This document shows, piece by piece, positions 44,802-57,200 of a stretch of DNA of 64,000 nucleotides. Each line of letters opens with the position of its first letter. Position 1 is the first letter of the stretch. Source of the DNA: Apricaphanius iberus. Lineage: Eukaryota > Chordata > Actinopteri > Cyprinodontiformes > Aphaniidae. The notes under the pieces are model-generated. The model searched no databases. It was given only the letters and a program-made list of their open reading frames with translations, and was not told the DNA's origin. The position numbers and the translations under genes were made by a program. The DNA lies in NCBI GenBank assembly GCA_028564705.1, contig JAPXFQ010002813.1, forward strand, positions 1,736,001 through 1,800,000, given 5' to 3'.

Positions 44802-45190
44802 TCAGACTGTGCAGCTTAAGGTCTCTTTTGCCATAGGCTGCTTGCGGGAGCTGCCCTCTGTGGAGCCCTTGAAGGCTGGAGGAAGGCGAGCTGCAGCCTG
44901 GTCAAAGGTCGGCTGTGCAACCCGACCAGACAGCACCAGAGGCAGGTAATCATCCAAATCCTCATCCTCACCGGCTGGGGGATACTTGGGCGACCATGAG
45001 GCCTCTCCGCTTGTATCCAGAGGGTCAACAGTGTCCAACAACTCAACCCAGCTGGTTGAGAGCTGAGCTACGGGAGGCAGCGTGAGCATCAGACTCTCTG
45101 CTCCCAGGACCACTGCTGAAGCCATCAGTGGGTCACCTCCGGACAGGTTAACCTGACGGGCTGAAATGTCAACACTTCTCCGTAGACTCT
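44802..45190 (-). other. Unidentified open frame, about 130 codons
   Basis: The minus-strand frame is open from just after a TAG near 45190 to the stop at 44802. From its first ATG (45125) the product is 107 residues. It starts MASAVVLGAESLMLTLPPVA, has an acidic middle (AGEDEDLDDYLPLVL) and a basic end (KGSTEGSSRKQPMAK). Its composition is protein-like and unlike the AT-rich chance frames nearby. I recognise no family. It could be an exon, a domesticated or dead transposon protein, or chance in GC-rich DNA. It abuts the MITE at 45215. Confidence 0.3.
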
Positions 45191-45214
45191 AGGGCAGCTT
45201 CGGTCTGAGACTGA

Positions 45215-45837
45215 AGCCTAGTTTATGCTTCTCTGTTTTGACGGAGGCGGATTGATGCAATGCCATTATCCGTCAACGCAAGGGCTCTCCGTCACCTACG
45301 CAAGGACGCACGGAGTAGAGGCCCAAATTTTAACTATCCCTCTCCATCAAGAAAGAGCATATGCATCTGATTGGTCAGTTTGAGTAACTGCCAGAGATTG
45401 TTTTACCAAAACGGGGCTCTATAGTTGCTGTAATCAGTAGTTAATTCAGCGTTTGGCCACTAAATGCTTTAAATTGAAAGGATAATTTAGCTGATCTGTT
45501 TTTTTGACGATTTTGAACACAAGGTGGTGTAGAAAATAACAAAAAGGGCTGCTGTGTTTGTTTCTGTGCATTTCTAGAGTATTCTATGATTTTCACTTCT
45601 GGTAAAAAGCTTTCCAGCTTCGTCAAAACTTACTTTCTGTCATTCATTGCTCCTGGAGGAAGAGATATATTCATAAGACTAGAAAAAATACTGAAACGAA
45701 GCTGTGATTGTAGGCAGAGACGCCATGAAAAGTGAGCAAGCCCTGCTGTCCTGGTCGAGTAACATTGAAAAAACAATAGAGAGTGGAGAGAAAAAGCGTA
45801 CCATAAACGAAAAACGTGTCCAAGCATAAACTAGGCT
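45215..45837. mobile_element. Harbinger-like MITE with perfect 16-bp TIRs
   Basis: Ends AGCCTAGTTTATGCTT (45215-45230) and its exact complement (45822-45837), flanked by TGA on both sides (45212-45214 and 45838-45840). Three-base duplications and such ends suit PIF/Harbinger-type elements, although these usually target TWA. The 623-bp interior has 'tgacggagg' and 'ccgtcaacgc' sub-repeats and no coding capacity. Confidence 0.8.
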
Positions 45838-46489
45838 TGAGGCATTTCACACAGAGTTGGTGAGTGTCCCAGCTCAAGACTTTATTTCCACAGGAGCGGG
45901 TTTGCGGCAGGGGTTTTTCCTTTTGGGTTATTGGTAACCCTTGTGGATTCCACTATCGGTGGGTTGCTGTGCTTAGGTAGGGCAAGTGGTGCGGCTTGGA
46001 GTTAGCTAGCACAGTTGGAATATTACTACTCGGTGGAAGCGGGGTGTATTAGCACCGGTGACGTTATTGCTACCCGGGAGTTTATTGCTAAACTTCGAGG
46101 CTCTGACTTCTGCTATGCAGTGTTACGTAGGAGCAAGTTTCTCTGGAACTGAACTCAGAACCAAATGCTTGGCGACCAAGTTTGCATTCGGATCTATGGA
46201 CAGTTAAGCTAGGTGCCAAGTAACAGCTCACTGGAGAAATGGAGGGAACTTCTGCTTGTAACTAGTTTTTGAGGGAAGGACTGCTAGGAGGAGGCGCCTG
46301 GCCCCTCTGCACTAACAGACTCATCTCTAGCCAATCCCGGTTGGCAGAGTGCAATAGGAGCTTCTGATGAGGTCACACCTGGGGCGTTCCTATAGTGAGA
46401 CACAAAACAAATGCTGTGAAAGAGAACTTTCATCTGTATAGATTGAGTAGGGACACTATATATAAAGGAGAATTTTCTGATCCTCACAA
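45838..46489. other. Unassigned sequence
   Basis: No gene or repeat recognised. Confidence 0.45.
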
Positions 46490-46512
46490 ATCTCTCTCTC
46501 TCTCTCTCTCTG
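46490..46512. repeat. (CT)n microsatellite
   Basis: A short CT run running into 'gagagagg', so locally self-complementary. Confidence 0.9.
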
Positions 46513-46530
46513 AGAGAGGAGAAATCCCAT

Positions 46531-47150
46531 TAATATTTAGTGTGACCACCCTTTGCCTTCAAAACAGCATAAATTCTTCTAAGTAAACTTGAAAACAGTT
46601 TTTTAAATAACAGCTGGTAGGTTGGTCCAAAGGTCTTGGAAAGCTAACCACATATCCTGTATGGGTATGCTTCCACATACTCTTCTGTTTTTTCATGTGT
46701 ATCCAAGAAACATCTGATTATGTTGAAATTAGGGCTCTCTGGTGGGCATATCATTTCCAGGACTTCTTGTTGTTTTTTATGCTGATAAGTAACTGTCTGT
46801 ATTTCTCAGCAATGAGAGCATAATTAATCCTGACCAAATCTACAACTCCATTTGCAGAAAAGCAGCCCCTAATGTTCACTATACTATACCACTGTACTTC
46901 ACTGTTGCCTGCAGAAGCTCATTATTGTACCGCTCTCCAGAGCTTTGATGAACAAACTGCCTTCTACTACAGCGAAACATTTCTAATCTTGAGTCATCAG
47001 TCCAGAACACCTGCTGCCATTTTTCTGCGCACCAATGCCTATGTTTTCATACATACTTGAGTTACTTCGATTTAACTTATACCCATGTCATATGGCTTTT
47101 GCCCTCTACTCTTCCATGAAGACCACTTTTTACCAGACCTTTCCTGACAG
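46531..47150 (-). pseudogene. Tc1-like transposon relic, third family (antisense)
   Basis: The plus strand shows the complement of a fish Tc1-type element: 'tgtgaccaccctttgccttc', 'aaaacagcataaattcttct', 'aaatctacaactccatttgc', 'cttcactgttgcctgcagaa' and 'gaacacctgctgccattttt'. These correspond to transposase coding DNA on the minus strand. The part between 46760 and 46800 looks deleted, frames are closed, and both ends are missing. It differs from the Tc1 relics at 12.4 and 42.7 kb. Confidence 0.75.
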
Positions 47151-47156
47151 TAATTC

Positions 47157-47640
47157 CATTAAATTTAGTTATATAGCGCCTATTAACACTAGATGTCACT
47201 GGATAAATCATGTTAAAACAATCATACAAACACTCCAATCAATTTAAAAGTGATCTATTTTAAGGAATCCAATCAGATTGTATTCAGTCATTGAGTTGAG
47301 GTTGTGCCACGCTTATGCAGACTCCAACCAAAGCGATCCCTAATAATGAGCAAGCATGTAGTGACAGAGGCGAGAAAAAAACTCCCCTTTAACGGGAAGA
47401 AACCTCCAGCAGAACCTGACTAGGTACGAGTGGCCATCTGACTCTAGCATCTGGGGGTTTGAGAAGACAGAGAAGAGAATTTCTGAGTAGAGTGCTTTCT
47501 ATATTAAAGAAAGTAAAAATTTCATAAAAGGACATGGAAGAAGTTTGGTCACGATGCAGATGATGCATTGTAGCTGAGGAGGATACCAGACCAGTTGTAC
47601 CTTCTATGTAGAGACAGCATGGAAAAAAACACAAGGTTAG
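47157..47640 (-). mobile_element. L2-type LINE 3' UTR fragment
   Basis: Begins with the complement of the L2 tail ('ttatatagcgcctattaaca', 'ctagatgtcac') and continues with 'gagcaagcatgtagtgacag', 'aaaactcccctttaacggga' and 'agaaacctccagcagaacc'. The order is the same as in the long L2 at 21056-21290 but more diverged. It contains no 28S segment. Confidence 0.75.
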
Positions 47641-48127
47641 CAGCCAAAACTACAGCAAAAAACATTCATCTGGAGAGTAGTACAAGAGAAAAGTAGCAGA
47701 GTGAAGGAAAGTGGTCGTCTGTCCTCCAAAAGTCTAAGCCTATTGTAGCATAACTACAAAGATATTTCTTGTTGGTAAAGTCTTGTGTTTTGGAAAGTCA
47801 TTTTTTATTATTCCACATACATGTAAAGTAGCTTTCTGTTCAAAGCACATCAATAACTCATTCCTTCATCTATTGTTTATTAACCTCAGCCTTATTAGGC
47901 TAATAGAAGTGAGAAAAATGAACTGAGAATAAACTATCTGGATATTATTATTTTCCTGGATTCCAGGACGGTGCCTCAAGCTTTATCATTTTGACTTAAA
48001 GTTATTATCATATCAATAATTGCCCTAAGCTATTTTTATAGCCATAAAATACCTATTGTGTCACAATAGTTGTATCTCAGTTGCTAAACCATAATGGTTT
48101 CCTTCTGGCCTGACAGCTGTTCATAAA
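47641..48127. other. Unassigned sequence
   Basis: AT-rich, nothing recognised. Confidence 0.45.
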
Positions 48128-48540
48128 AATGTACATCCCTGGCAGCTGGTAGTGCAGCTCACCTCACAGCTAGAAGGCCCTGGGTTCGATTCCCGCCGGG
48201 GACACGCTGTGGGTGCTGAGAGTGTGTTTGTTCCTCCATATCATCGGCACCCACACCCTGGGTGGGGTTGGGTTTCTGTGTGAGGTTTGCATGTTCTCCC
48301 CGTGTTCCCTTGAGTTAGCCAATCTGAGCTACTCCCACAAAAACAAGCACTAGTTCTGGGCTGTATACTGGCTGACCAGGGCGCCTGAAGGATTGGGGTG
48401 GATCTGGCTGGAATAACGTGATCCTTCCACGCGCTACATCCAGCTGGGGAATCCCCACCCTTCAGGTGAAAAGAGCATGAAGGCATGAAGGAGGCTTGAG
48501 ATCAGTGTAGGGCCCTCCTGGGGTTTGCACAGGGAGAGCC
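48128..48540 (+). mobile_element. tRNA-derived SINE, V-SINE-like
   Basis: The head has a good pol III B box GGTTCGATTCC (48183-48193) after 'cacctcacagctagaaggcc'. The central part has 'gtttctgtgtgaggtttgca' with 'tgttctccccgtg', the conserved core of fish V-SINEs. The 3' half is diverged and no clear LINE-like tail was found. Not a tRNA gene: the tRNA-like part lacks foldable ends. Confidence 0.65.
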
Positions 48541-48590
48541 ATGCCCAGTCCTAGATGAATATTGAGATTTAAAAAAAAATAATCTTTTGG

Positions 48591-48871
48591 TAAATGGTAA
48601 ATTGCCTGTTCACCAGTCCAAAGGAACCCAAACGCTTCGCACTACTAGTCCTTCACCCATTGGCGCACACATTCTCACACTACTGATGGTGAGCTACATT
48701 GTACCTACAGCTGCCCTGGTGCACACTTACAGAAGTGAAGCTGACAAAAAATTGTACCACTGGGCCCTCTGATCACCACCACTAGGCAATGTGGGTGAAG
48801 TGTCTTGCCCAAGGACACAAGGAGCGAGACAGGTTACAGGATAAGCTCCTACTTCCTGAGCCACGGTCACC
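48591..48871 (-). mobile_element. tRNA-derived SINE (antisense)
   Basis: Read on the minus strand it starts 'gggtgaccgtggctcaggaa', with an A-box-like part at 48852-48863, and continues 'ccttgggcaagacacttcac' and 'ccacattgcctagtggtggt'. It ends near 'caatttaccattta'. The middle matches fish SINEs with a 'ggcactt' core. Its B box is eroded. Confidence 0.7.
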
Positions 48872-49982
48872 CAATCATTGATGTGGCAAGTCTGTTCATT
48901 CTGGGAGGATAATACTTTACTACTTTGGTTTTAATGTTTTTACATAACTTTTTGACTATATATAAATATATTGTTTGGTTATTTACATTCATTTAACTAA
49001 TTTTAACTAAGTTGTTGCTGTTTTTTAAATAATACGTTTTCTAATTAAATGTTTTTTGTATGATTTTAGTGGCGCTCTGTTTTTAATCAGAGTTGCTTTC
49101 GTCAATAAAATTGAACACAATTTGTACTGAATGTTTAAAAGAAAGGAAAAAAAACGGGGGAAAATAATATCATTGCCAATGTTTGCTTAAGCCGAGTAAA
49201 AGTCTGAAATGGGAGAGTCCACATGAGCTGGGTCTGCCGACAGATGCCTCCATGTTGGTCTAGCTGACTGTCAGGAGAAATTAGACATGAATAAGCCTCA
49301 CAAGGAGGCCGGTTGAAACTTCTCAGTGCTCTAATGTCCGGGCCGACAGGCAAAGGCTCTGTTTGTCTGCCATTCCTCGTGATATGTTATTGTGTTGTGA
49401 TGATATCGGCATGAAAACAGGGAGTGGTATTCTAGAGAGCAGCTGAAGGTCCTGACTACTTCTCATCTGAACGACGTTAAGTTTTACAGTAAAGCAGTGA
49501 CCTGAAGAGCAGCTCTGTGTTTGTTTTCCTTGAATCATATGGCTATTGCTTTGCTAACCAGAATGTTCTTGTATTTCTGAGCGGACTTCATTCTTCCAGC
49601 TCTTTTCTCTCTATTTGCGTCACCGTCCCCAATTGCCTTCTTCCTCTGCAGAGAAGCACGTGCAATTGCATTTTGGCCTCCACTGAGACCATTATAAAAC
49701 ACTGTGCATATTGTCCACAAACTACTTCTCCTGATTTCTGATTCACTCACATCACCATGTGAGACTATAAAAAATGATTCAAGGCAGTCCTCCATTTACA
49801 AAAAAGGGGAAGATCTTTTGGGCATTAGGATTAGTTTTTAACTGATTTTTATTAACATTTACGAGCTGTTGGTGCTGCAGACATAAGGTCAGAAAGCATA
49901 GAGGGAGTGAGACACTAAAGCATGTATTACTTTATCACAAAAATATTGGATTACAAACCACTTCAGTATAAGAACAGAAATA
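48872..49982. other. Unassigned sequence
   Basis: Short frames only; no motif or repeat recognised. Confidence 0.45.
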
Positions 49983-50340
49983 GTGGCTGTCATGATCAAT
50001 CCGTGTTTGTTTCCTACCATGTCTGTTTGAGTTAATTAGTCCTAGTTCGTTTCACCTGTTGTCCTAATAATCCTCCCTGTGTTTCCCTACTCTGCTCCCA
50101 GGTGTTCTCTGTTTTCTGATTACCCTTCCCACAGTATTTATGCCCTTCTGTGTCTGTCTGTCCTTGTCGGGTCGTTGTTGTCGTGTTATCTTAGTCGTCG
50201 GTGGTCTCCCTTGGTTCTCGTCGTTACCTTCCCTGTGCTTCTCGTCACCTTTGTCTGGACTTCTAATAAACATGGGCCGTAAGAGCCACAAACGCCGCTC
50301 CGCATCTGGGTCCTCCTTTAACCCAAACCTGACAGTGGCA
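49983..50340 (+). mobile_element. Solo LTR of a Gypsy-type retrotransposon
   Basis: A 348-bp LTR (49988-50335) starts TGTCATGATC and ends ACCTGACA, between perfect 5-bp copies of 'gtggc' (49983-49987 and 50336-50340). It has TATTTATG at 50135-50142 and AATAAA at 50264-50269. There is no internal region, so the element was removed by recombination between its LTRs. Sequence differs from the Gypsy LTR at 20.4 kb. Confidence 0.88.
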
Positions 50341-50520
50341 CTTTTTAAGGAATCTGTTTTCCAGTAGTTAAGGTCTGCCAACACAATAATTTATAAAGAT
50401 CGATACCTGTTCTTAGGCAAATATAACATCTAATTCCTGGCAGCATGGTGCAGAGGGTTGCTATGATACAGTAAATAAGGTCAATTACAAAATCACAGTT
50501 CATCATTCTATTAGTCTGGA
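50341..50520. other. Unassigned sequence
   Basis: Short spacer before the Rex1 tail. Nothing recognised. Confidence 0.4.
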
Positions 50521-50591
50521 TAATTCAATTCAAATTCAAAAATACTTTATTGATCCCAGAGGGAAATTAATTGTTGTTGTAGCTCATTAAT
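50521..50591 (-). mobile_element. Rex1 3' tail, severely truncated
   Basis: The complement reads 'aatgagctacaacaacaatt' then 'gggatcaataaag' and ends in 'tttgaatttgaattga'. This matches the 3' end of Rex1-A at 38220-38299 almost base for base. Confidence 0.8.
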
Positions 50592-50671
50592 AGATTTTTC
50601 AAGGAAAAATTAGAGTGGAGAAAAAGAATTAGCATGGAAAAATAAGTTTGAGTTGTCTGATTTTGTTAATA

Positions 50672-50674
<3 letters not shown>

Positions 50675-50727
<53 letters not shown>
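50675..50727. repeat. (TA)n microsatellite
   Basis: About 53 bp of uninterrupted AT dinucleotides. Confidence 0.95.
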
Positions 50728-50730
<3 letters not shown>

Positions 50731-51898
50731 ATAAAATTGCAAATTTCTGGGTGGCTCAAATAGGTTGTTACAATAATTCTATGTAGATTATGAATTTTTT
50801 TTACAATTTAAACTTTTTGTCCAACACATAGATCTAAACTTGAACTAATCTTCTTGATCAGTTTGGTTTATTTGCCAAGCTGAGCAATTTTTTAATTTTT
50901 ATTTAAAGGACAAAGTCAACCCAGTCCAGTTTTTAAGTTTTAAGTTTTATAAGTATTGTATTTAAGTGTCTTGAGACGCCAAACAAAATTGTGAGATTTA
51001 CCATTTACCACACTCCTAAAGCAGAGGTAAGATCAGCACAGTGGGGTTTTTAATGATTAGAGTAGGGAAAAACATAGCTATTGAAACCCCCTTGAAAGTT
51101 ACATTAAAATTTCAATAATGTTAGAAGAAATTGATGGAAAAATCAAAGAGTTTGAGGCAGGAATTTTGAAATGAAAATATTGTCAGAACCCTGGTTGTGG
51201 ATTTTGATTATATAGGTTATCTTAACACTCACATTTCAGCTTGCCATGAGTGCATGGTTTTCTGCTCTTTGTGTCTCTGTCTTGGGCCCTGCAATACCTC
51301 TCCAGAATGTACAATGTTCAATTTAAGGGACTGAACACAAGAAAATTACTTATTACTTATTCCTAAACCAAATCTAATTATTATAGACAAAACAATGTAT
51401 TGCCAACAAAGATGACAATTTTTTACCGTGCTCACATAATGCCCCTTTGAAGGGGAAAATATTGCCAGTTTCATAATTTGCCTTAAACGCCGCAGCCAGG
51501 GCTCCCCCTACCTACAGGTCTACATATCCATTAGCCGATCAGTGGCTGGTATTAACTTGTGTAATCAAACACGTTCTCAACTTCTGAAATACATCGTAAT
51601 AACTTTTCAACCTTTAAACCTTTTTAACACAATTTAAATGAGTTGTTTCCATTTTTAAATGTATTTACTGTAATATTTAAACTTGTTTATCTTATCCTAT
51701 TTATTTCTTACACTATCACATGTACATATTTAAGCATTTGAACTCCCCAACTTCGGATTGCAGCTTCACAAGGCGTGGCCTTAAACAAGTTTATTATTTG
51801 GTCAGAGTCCAGTTTGTCTGCAAGCTCTTTTTCGAACATGAGCAATGAAATGTTAATAAGTCTGAGATGTAGTGAGCACTGTAGCTCTGCTGCTGGTT
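50728..51898. other. Unassigned AT-rich sequence
   Basis: No gene or known repeat recognised up to the TTAA element. Confidence 0.45.
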
Positions 51899-52303
51899 TT
51901 AAAGGGGCTATATCATGCAAAATCAAATTTTTGGAGTTTTCAACCATCTAGTAGTGTAATATTTCTCATAAAAAAAACCCAGGTTAATTGGCTTAATTCA
52001 CGCATGTCTGAGAAATCCTCCTGAATTGTGCCCTCTGAGCAGCTGCCCCTCCCTCTCCTAGAAATCTACTGAGTGTTCAACTAGTGACATCACTGGTTGA
52101 AAGTTGAGTGCTAGAGGTGTCTGCACCGGCCCTGCAGGCAGAGCGCCTTACCTCTGGTAGATTTTCAAACACACCCTCCTCCTTTTCACAGTTCATGGCA
52201 GCTTCAGTTTTTGGCAGCTTAAAACTTTTTTTGTTGGATTTTTTACTTTCTCTGTGAAAACGGCCGTTTGGCTGCATGGATTACAGGATTTTATTCTACA
52301 TAC

Positions 52304-52874
52304 TGTGGTAATTCTGTAAAACTTTTATCGTTCAGAAAGTAAAAGTCTGTTTTAATTAGCTTGCATGATGGGTTGGTCAGTATGGTTTATGGGGCTAAGC
52401 TTTTAAGTCATAAAACTCTGGGGTGAGTGTTTATTGCAAGCTGTAAAAGCACGGATGTTTAGAAAAAAATAATCCACAGTTATAACCTTAGAGAAAAGCA
52501 GAGTAGCACCTTAAACCCATAAATTTTTATAATGAACCTTTGACCCAGAACAGAGACGATTCCTTTTCTGACTGCATAATTCTCTGACAGCAAATCATGG
52601 CTAAGAGACTGTTTGGAAATGATCTGATTGGAGTAAGATTGGAGAGATTATAAACGCCCAGAGCCCCGGTTGTCTATAAAGCTGTGAAATAAAGATCAGT
52701 TAATTGTTCAGATTTCTTTAAGTCTGGACCACAGAGGAACTGACGGGGGCAAAATTCCTCTGTAAACTGCAATTTGTTAATCTGTTCAAAATAAATGTTA
52801 AACTGGAAATTGGCTCCATTTTGTCTCTGCTTGAACATGCATTGAATTACTTATGATAATTATTTAATTCAACA
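52304..52874 (+). repeat. 5' LTR of the Trp-primed element
   Basis: Begins TGTGGTAATTCTG and ends TTCAACA. It contains 'gtctataaagctg' as a TATA-like site and 'gaaataaagatcag' as a polyadenylation signal. The first 170 bp and last 200 bp match the 3' LTR closely; the middle differs by many substitutions and gaps. Confidence 0.88.
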
Positions 52875-52880
52875 ACAATT

Positions 52881-52896
52881 TGGTGACCTCGACGTG
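52881..52896 (+). promoter_or_regulatory. tRNA-Trp-like primer-binding site
   Basis: TGGTGACCTCGACGTG begins six bases after the LTR. It is complementary to the 3' end of vertebrate tRNA-Trp with one mismatch in 16 (T for C at the ninth base). Confidence 0.8.
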
Positions 52897-53027
52897 TGCA
52901 GGGTTTTTTGGACCGAAATCCAGTTATTTTTTAAGTTAATTAACGGACATGTATTTGCTCTATTGACAATCTGCGCAGAGTTGCGTAGTCTTTTAATTCT
53001 ATTGATTGGTTAATCTAACATTGGGTA

Positions 53028-53387
53028 ATGTTGTCATGCAAGTTAAATATGTTTTTTGTTTTTGTTTTGAGCAGATTGACTGTTGCAAGCCCGTGGTTGA
53101 AGCGGCTCCATTGTATGTGTCTCTCTTCTGAGCAGCACTGCGACCTGCTTTGCGCTCCGCAGAGAAACACCGGTGCATGCTGGGTGATGGAGTTTGTTAC
53201 TCTGCAGGACAATGGAGCAGATGGACCGGATGGTGCGGTCCCTTCAACGACTCAAATCGGAGCCACAAGTGCGGATCGGGGCCCGAGAATTAGCCTTCTC
53301 AACTCCGGACAGGACGCTGTCGGAGAGAATCTTCAAAGCTGGCAAACGAAAATAGATTTTACGGGTGCCTGGGACGCACTCGGTTGA
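53028..53387 (+). other. Leader-region open frames of the Trp-primed element
   Basis: A 119-codon frame and, inside it in another frame, a 47-codon frame at 53212-53355 (MEQMDRMVRSLQRLKSEPQV..., ending in KAGKRK) lie in a GC-richer leader of about 400 bp. Neither has a known domain. The position, just after the primer site, is where gag would begin, so either might be a gag remnant. This is inference. Confidence 0.3.
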
Positions 53388-54200
53388 ATCTGAAACGGAT
53401 TACTTTGGAGAGGCTTGCGCTTCCTCAAGCGCGCGCGTGGGCACCGCGAATTGAGTAGTGAAATGGTCCGGCATTGGTTTTTTTGGTGAGCTCCGACGAG
53501 GTTAGTGTTTTAAATTCTGCTTGTACAAGAGTGTATTACTGTGCGTGTGTGAGATGTTTTTTACGCAGGCGCTTGGCGAGAAGTGCTGGTGATGTTGCGT
53601 TCTGGGTTAAAATGTTATAGTATAAATAATGAACTCGAGTATAATAAATAAATTAACATAGATAAATAAATATATAACTGCATATGATGGATAACTGAAA
53701 TTAAATATCTATAAGAATTAGTTGTGAACATTTACGACAGGCCATCAGAGCGGCCGCCCTAAGCTAGGAGCTAATACTGTCTGAGTTGTTTGCTTGATAG
53801 CGCGGCTAACATACCATAGCTGTGCCTATATGTTTTGATAAATAAATTAGTGGTTATAGGCGGTTTTCTGCCATCTGTTCGAGTCTTTTGAGGGGTTTTC
53901 TGGAAGCCGGCGCCAGGAAATTTCTCAAAGCGGACTACGAAACTTGTAACAGACTGGTCTGAAACCTCCGCGATAAAATAATTAATTAGGTCTAAAAGCC
54001 ACCGCTTATAATGTTGTGTTTTTTTGTTAATGGTTTTGGGCTGTAACGGACGTAGTTGAGTCGGTGTTTGCTGTGCGGGACGGCTAAAATTGGAAAAATG
54101 TGTTTCAGTCCGCGTGGACGAACAGGAGATTGTTTTGTTCGTGCCGAATTAAAGTTTGGTACAGTGGTATAAATTGTGCGGATTAAGTCCTGGTATTGCG

Positions 54201-57200
54201 GTAAGTCATCTTCTAAAGTGTGTGTTGTGATTTTTTGGAGTGTTTTCGCCGTACGTTTTGTACTGTTTTAGCTTTCGTTTCACAAAGAAAGCTAACGGTA
54301 GCACGTGGAGCTAGGCTGCTATGCTAAGTTAGCGGTGGTGGCTAACTGCAGGTTCTATGTGTTGCGAGCTGAAAGTTGATTTTGGATAGAAAGTGATTAC
54401 AGACTCCTGCAGACGATTGTCTTGTTAAGACTTAAACGAATTTGGATTTTGTTAAATTTTTCTGGTTAATTAGGATGTAACACGGCCAAATTTATTTGGG
54501 ATGATTATGCATGTTACAATTAAACGAAAATGACTAAGAACAGTTACTCATGAGTCGATTCTGACTTGGTGTAGTTTTAATTTTTGATTTCATCTTTAAA
54601 ATTAAAAAGAGGGAGTTTATAGTCAAAATAAAAGATGCATTTTTGAATCTTTAAATAGGTGGATTTTTTGCTTTTTTGATTGATTTAAGCAGGAGTTGTT
54701 AAGTTGGCCTAAATAAAGATAAAGCTATAAGTAGTAATTATAAGCATTTAACGAAAAGCAAACGGTATTAATTGGAAAGCAATAAACTGGTTTAAATTAT
54801 TTTAATAAGCACCGTGTGGAATGGTACAGAAAATGAGTCTGTGATTTAAATAAGTATCATTTATGCTAAAATTATGTTTGGCTTATTTCTGATGGCTCTA
54901 TAGACTTTAGAAATATAGCTTGGTCTCTGAATGAACGACCTAAAGGAGACTGGTGTTAAATTATTTACACAATTGAACATTCTTAAGGATTTTATGGACA
55001 AAAATGCTTATTGGAGTTATCAAAATTCAACTGGGGCTCAAGAAATAACCCAGCACATTTCAATTCCGTTACAAATTAAATGTTTTTACCATGCAAAACA
55101 ACACTTATCATAGTGATAGTTTATAAACTAGTGGGATTTGAATGTTTGGTTTAAAAAAAGAAAACATTAAAACACAGAGTCATCTTTAAGTAATCAGTTT
55201 GTTTTTTAACAGACTGGGGATAAATTTGGAATTGGTCTAAGGATTGAAAGTAACAATTAAAGTCTTTGGTAGATTTATTTAAGAACAAATAATGAATATC
55301 ACAGTGACCGAAATGATGGTTTAATTTGAAAGTAAGAAGTAAATTCTAAATTCATTTATTTTGATCGTGTAGAGGCAAAATGTGATTGGACCAGTTACAT
55401 TGAAGTAATTTTTACCATATATTTGAATACATATTTTGTTTTGACAAATAAGAATCGGTTTTGGTTTTGAAATTTAAGATTAAGCTAGTTTATTTGATGC
55501 TGAGAGTAAATTTACAGGTCCTAAAACATTTTGGAATAGATCTGATCCTAGAATAATGACATAATATATCATTTGATTAGTGGGGACTCTGTAACTGACA
55601 ATTTATTTAGATTTTTGATTTTATTTTCTTTATTTTTTCTTATTTTTATTTTTTGTTTTTTCCTCTTTCTCAAAATTTATATATTTGTATTGATTTGGAT
55701 TATGACCCAGATTTCTGAACTGCGGTCTGTTTATTAATTAAAACTTTGGAAAATGTTAATTTGGGAAGCTGGATTAAAGAAAACGTGATTCAGTGGTAAT
55801 GTATTTGACATCTCTAGAAGCTTCAATTTAATTTGGTGTTTATCATTGGAGAAAAGAAAATAAAAAAGAAGCCTGAGAGGAAAAGAGGGATACTGAAAAG
55901 AAAAATGCTGGTTTTTATTTTTTATTTTATTGCGACTAGTTTTTGTTTAGAGAAATCTCATCTCTTGAACCTCTTTTATTGAATTTTTTGTTTTGTTTTG
56001 TTTGACTGCTGAGGGGAATTAGACTATTGTGTATCCTACGACAATTTAAGAGGAGTTTTAGTTGAAAAAATCACTTTGACTATGTTCAGTTCCCTTCACA
56101 GAATCGGACAGATGTTTTTGAAGTATGAAAAGTTTTCATTGTTTACAATCAAGAGTATTTGGGCAAGTGAGCACATTTGGGTTTGTTTAAAGAGGAATCA
56201 TATAAGCAAAAGTACTTTGAATGGATATTGGATTGTGTTAAAAAATATATATAATTTAGGTTTGGCAAATATTTATAGGGAAGTTGTTTTGTCAGTGATT
56301 TAAATCTTGGATTTTTCTTTAGAAAAATAGATAGACTTTGAAGTATAGCAAACTGAAGACTGTTTTTGTAAACTATGTTGTGTTATCAGTGAGTACTCTT
56401 CTCTGGTTTTGTTTTAAACATTTGATGTTTTTAACCTTTTTCAACATCAACAACAGTTATCTCAATGTAAGTAGCATACTTATATTCGCAGAAATTATTA
56501 ATTGATTAAAGGGACAGAGTCGGGGAAAAGTGGTGTTAAGTCTGATTACAAAGGGGTTTAGTTCAATATGAGCTATTCGTCTCAACCTCAGTGAAGCGAA
56601 ACCAGGAGAGCCACTTTTCCATAGCGACTTTTTTAAAAAAAAGGGATAGAACCTTTGCAGATGGTTATTGCCTTTATTTTTGTTATTGCAATGTTTTAGT
56701 GGTGTATTAGCAATATCTAACAGAAAAATCCAGCCTTTTTGTTTCTTTTTTGATTTAATTTTGTTTTTCTAAGAACTAAGTGTGTTGATGAGATACTGCG
56801 ATCCTCCATCTTTATAAATGTTTAATTTACACATGAGATGAAAGAGACATTTATCAAATTGAAAAAATTGAGAAAGGCATTGCATTGATGAAATATAGAA
56901 TATAAATTGGATGAAAAATGAAGGAATCATTAATTAAAATACGCAGGGGAAGTATTAGAACAACAGTTTAATTAGACGTATAAGGATTGATTATTATTCC
57001 TGGTGGAGAGAGCAAACCTGTTGAGTGGTATATTTTTACCAGAATTAATATTGAAGAAATTATTACTAGTATAACTGATTGAAGTAAAATTAAAATAGAG
57101 CCCACATAGGCAGTCTGAGTGTGGAAGATATTTAAATTCAGCATTCGAGGAAGGAGACTAATGAATATGAAAATAAAATGTTTGAATGTAACTTGATTTG

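Noticed and set aside
48183..48193. A tRNA gene, from the perfect B box
   Set aside because: The surroundings continue as a V-SINE body and no cloverleaf with a paired acceptor stem can be drawn.
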